Assembly: GCF_025152575.1 (NCBI RefSeq) | Contig: NZ_CP102293.1 | Coordinates: 2,914,001-2,978,000 of the forward strand | Source of the DNA: Subdoligranulum variabile | GTDB taxonomy: Bacteria; Bacillota; Clostridia; Oscillospirales; Ruminococcaceae | Direction: 5' to 3' | Length of the DNA stretch: 64,000 nt | In this document: in pieces, positions 62,321 to 64,000 of the stretch | Numbering within the stretch: position 1 is the first letter of the stretch | How the letters are laid out: each line of letters begins with the position of its first letter | Notes under the pieces: generated by a model | Database searches by the model: none | Told to the model about the DNA's origin: nothing | The model's input: the letters and a program-made list of their open reading frames with translations, nothing else | Position numbers and translations under genes: made by a program

Positions 62321-64000
62321 ATGGCGACGCCGAGAGATGTATCTCTGCAAATGACCAGAAACATCGGTATCATGGCCCACATCGACGCAGGTAAGACCAC
62401 CACCACCGAGCGTATCCTGTACTACACCGGTATCAACCACAAAATCGGTGAGGTGCACGACGGCGCTGCGACGATGGACTGGATGGAACAGGAGCAGGAG
62501 CGTGGTATCACCATCACTTCCGCTGCTACCACCTGCTATTGGAGCCATACCGAGACCCAGCACGATCCGGTTCTGTTCAAGAAGAATCGTCATCGTATCA
62601 ATATCATCGACACCCCGGGCCACGTGGACTTCACCGTTGAAGTCCAGCGCTCCCTGCGCGTGCTGGACGGTTCTGTGACCGTTCTGGCTGCCAAGGGCGG
62701 CGTTGAGCCTCAGTCTGAGACCGTCTGGCGTCAGGCTGACGAGTACAAGGTCCCCCGTATGGTGTACGTCAATAAGATGGATACCATGGGTGCCGACTTC
62801 TTCCGCTGCGTGCAGATGCTGCATGACCGCCTGCATGCCAACGGTGTGCCCATCCAGCTGCCCATCGGCCAGGAGGATACCTTCAAAGGTATCGTTGACC
62901 TGATCGACATGAAGGCTGACGTCTACTATGACGATATGGGTAACGATGTCCGCGTGGAGGAGATTCCCGAGGACATGAAAGAGCAGGCGCAGGAGTACCA
63001 CGACAAGCTGATCGAGGCTGTCGCCGAAACCGACGAAGACCTGATGATGAAGTACCTGGAAGGCGAAGAGCTGACCAAGGAAGAAATCAAGGCTGCCCTG
63101 CGTAAGGCTACCATCTCCAACGAGATCGTGCCTGTTACCTGTGGTTCTTCTTACAAGAACCGCGGCGTTCAGAAGCTGCTGGATGCCATCGTCGACTATA
63201 TGCCGGCGCCTACCGACGTTGAGGCCATTAGGGGCACCAACCCGGAGACCGGCGAGGAAGAGGATCGTATCTCTTCCGACGACGCTCCGTTCTCCGCGCT
63301 GGCGTTCAAGATCATGACCGACCCCTACGTTGGTAAGCTGTGCTTCTTCCGTGTTTACTCCGGTAAGCTGGATGCCGGCACCACCGTGTACAACTCTGTC
63401 AAGGATCAGAACGAGCGTATCGGCCGTATCCTGCAGATGCATGCTAACAACCGTAAGGATATCGACACCGTTTACGCGGGTGATATCGCGGCGGCTGTCG
63501 GTCTGAAGAACACCACCACCGGCGACACCCTGTGCGACGAGAAGGCTCCCATCGTTCTGGAGAGCATGAACTTCCCCGAGCCCGTTATCCGTGTTGCCAT
63601 CGAGCCCAAGACCAAGGCCGGCTCCGAAAAGATGGGCATCGCTCTTGCGAAGCTCGCCGAAGAAGACCCGACCTTCAAGACCTGGACCGACGAAGAGACC
63701 GGTCAGACCATTATCGCCGGTATGGGCGAGCTCCATCTGGAGATTATCGTCGACCGTCTGCTGCGTGAGTTCAAGGTCGAAGCGAACGTCGGCGCTCCGC
63801 AGGTTGCTTACCGCGAAACCATTCGCAAGTCTGCCAACCAGGAGACCAAGTACGCTCGCCAGTCTGGTGGTAAGGGTCAGTATGGTCACGTCAAGATCAA
63901 GCTGGAACCCAACCCGGGCAAGGGTTACGAGTTCGTCAACGGCGTTGTTGGCGGCGCGATCCCGAAGGAATATATCCCCGCTGTCGACAATGGTATCCAG
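62321..64000 (+). CDS. fusA: Elongation factor G (3' end outside window)
   Basis: EF-G is the GTPase that drives ribosomal translocation. The first 560 codons are present and open to the last base. G1 is [13 protein letters not shown]2 [10 protein letters not shown]3 DTPGHVDF and G4 NKMD ([13 protein letters not shown]). Domain II and the start of domain III and IV are visible ([21 protein letters not shown]). TTAGGAGGTTAAAG precedes ATG 62321, 25 bp after rpsG. Confidence 0.97.
   Translation, partial: MATPRDVSLQMTRNIGIMAHIDAGKTTTTERILYYTGINHKIGEVHDGAATMDWMEQEQERGITITSAATTCYWSHTETQHDPVLFKKNRHRINIIDTPGHVDFTVEVQRSLRVLDGSVTVLAAKGGVEPQSETVWRQADEYKVPRMVYVNKMDTMGADFFRCVQMLHDRLHANGVPIQLPIGQEDTFKGIVDLIDMKADVYYDDMGNDVRVEEIPEDMKEQAQEYHDKLIEAVAETDEDLMMKYLEGEELTKEEIKAALRKATISNEIVPVTCGSSYKNRGVQKLLDAIVDYMPAPTDVEAIRGTNPETGEEEDRISSDDAPFSALAFKIMTDPYVGKLCFFRVYSGKLDAGTTVYNSVKDQNERIGRILQMHANNRKDIDTVYAGDIAAAVGLKNTTTGDTLCDEKAPIVLESMNFPEPVIRVAIEPKTKAGSEKMGIALAKLAEEDPTFKTWTDEETGQTIIAGMGELHLEIIVDRLLREFKVEANVGAPQVAYRETIRKSANQETKYARQSGGKGQYGHVKIKLEPNPGKGYEFVNGVVGGAIPKEYIPAVDNGIQ

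Overview
The window is chromosomal DNA of a Gram-positive Firmicute, most likely an Oscillospiraceae (Ruminococcaceae) gut bacterium near Gemmiger, Subdoligranulum or Faecalibacterium. I infer this from the GC-rich genes with AT-rich gaps, the AGGAGG ribosome sites and near-consensus SigA promoters, the Clostridia-type order mazG-hup-rqcP-yabP-yabQ-divIC-yabR, and the sporulation genes spo0A, spoIVB, yabP and yabQ. The genus call is inference; no rRNA is present.

Layout. 1-4400: 3' end of rnr, tRNA-Ser(GGA), a CPA2 antiporter, a DUF975 membrane protein and tRNA-Leu(CAG). 4585-7684: a Cys-rich membrane protein, a spoIVB-type protease and spo0A. 7892-14060: a fused ispDF, the c-di-AMP pair cdaA-cdaR, a flavoprotein and an XpaC-like protein. 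14091-21832: recJ, rel, dtd, an MBL hydrolase, hemZ and a uridine-kinase-like gene. 21947-27701: a zinc-ribbon protein, the mazG-to-yabR cluster, an RlmL-like methyltransferase and a NYN-LOTUS protein. 27734-29859 (minus): SDR, tadA and a CPBP protease. 29925-30056: a candidate small RNA. 30110-36557: a LysR regulator, then PHP, TSCPD, FkbH-like HAD, SGNH and MBOAT genes. 36615-36947: a small unknown gene.

37110-44534 is an integrated element in tRNA-Gly(CCC). It is bounded by exact 46-bp direct repeats and carries tandem 12-bp integrase arm-type sites near both ends. It holds a lysis cassette (frameshifted small gene, membrane protein, M23 lysin, holin), a 46-aa basic protein, two XRE regulators facing a repressor-ImmA pair, a DUF4041/GIY-YIG nuclease of SNIPE-like architecture with a PH-domain partner, and a tyrosine integrase. 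No terminase, portal, capsid, tail or replication gene is visible, so it is either a reduced prophage or a satellite-like element carrying candidate defence genes.

44540-64000 returns to housekeeping: rpmE, yigZ, dgt, dnaG, rpoD, rpoB, rpoC, an ArsC/Spx-family gene, pepF, a secreted Ala-rich repeat protein on the minus strand, then rpsL, rpsG and the start of fusA, which runs off the window. rpoBC is not preceded by rplKAJL, and it is separated from rpsL-rpsG-fusA by unrelated genes.

The strongest leads are the compact tRNA-Gly element with its SNIPE-like gene, the candidate C/U-rich sRNA at 29925-30021, an ATA-initiated regulator at 39780-39986, the ispDF fusion with a preserved internal start, and Spo0A with one of its two metal-site aspartates replaced.
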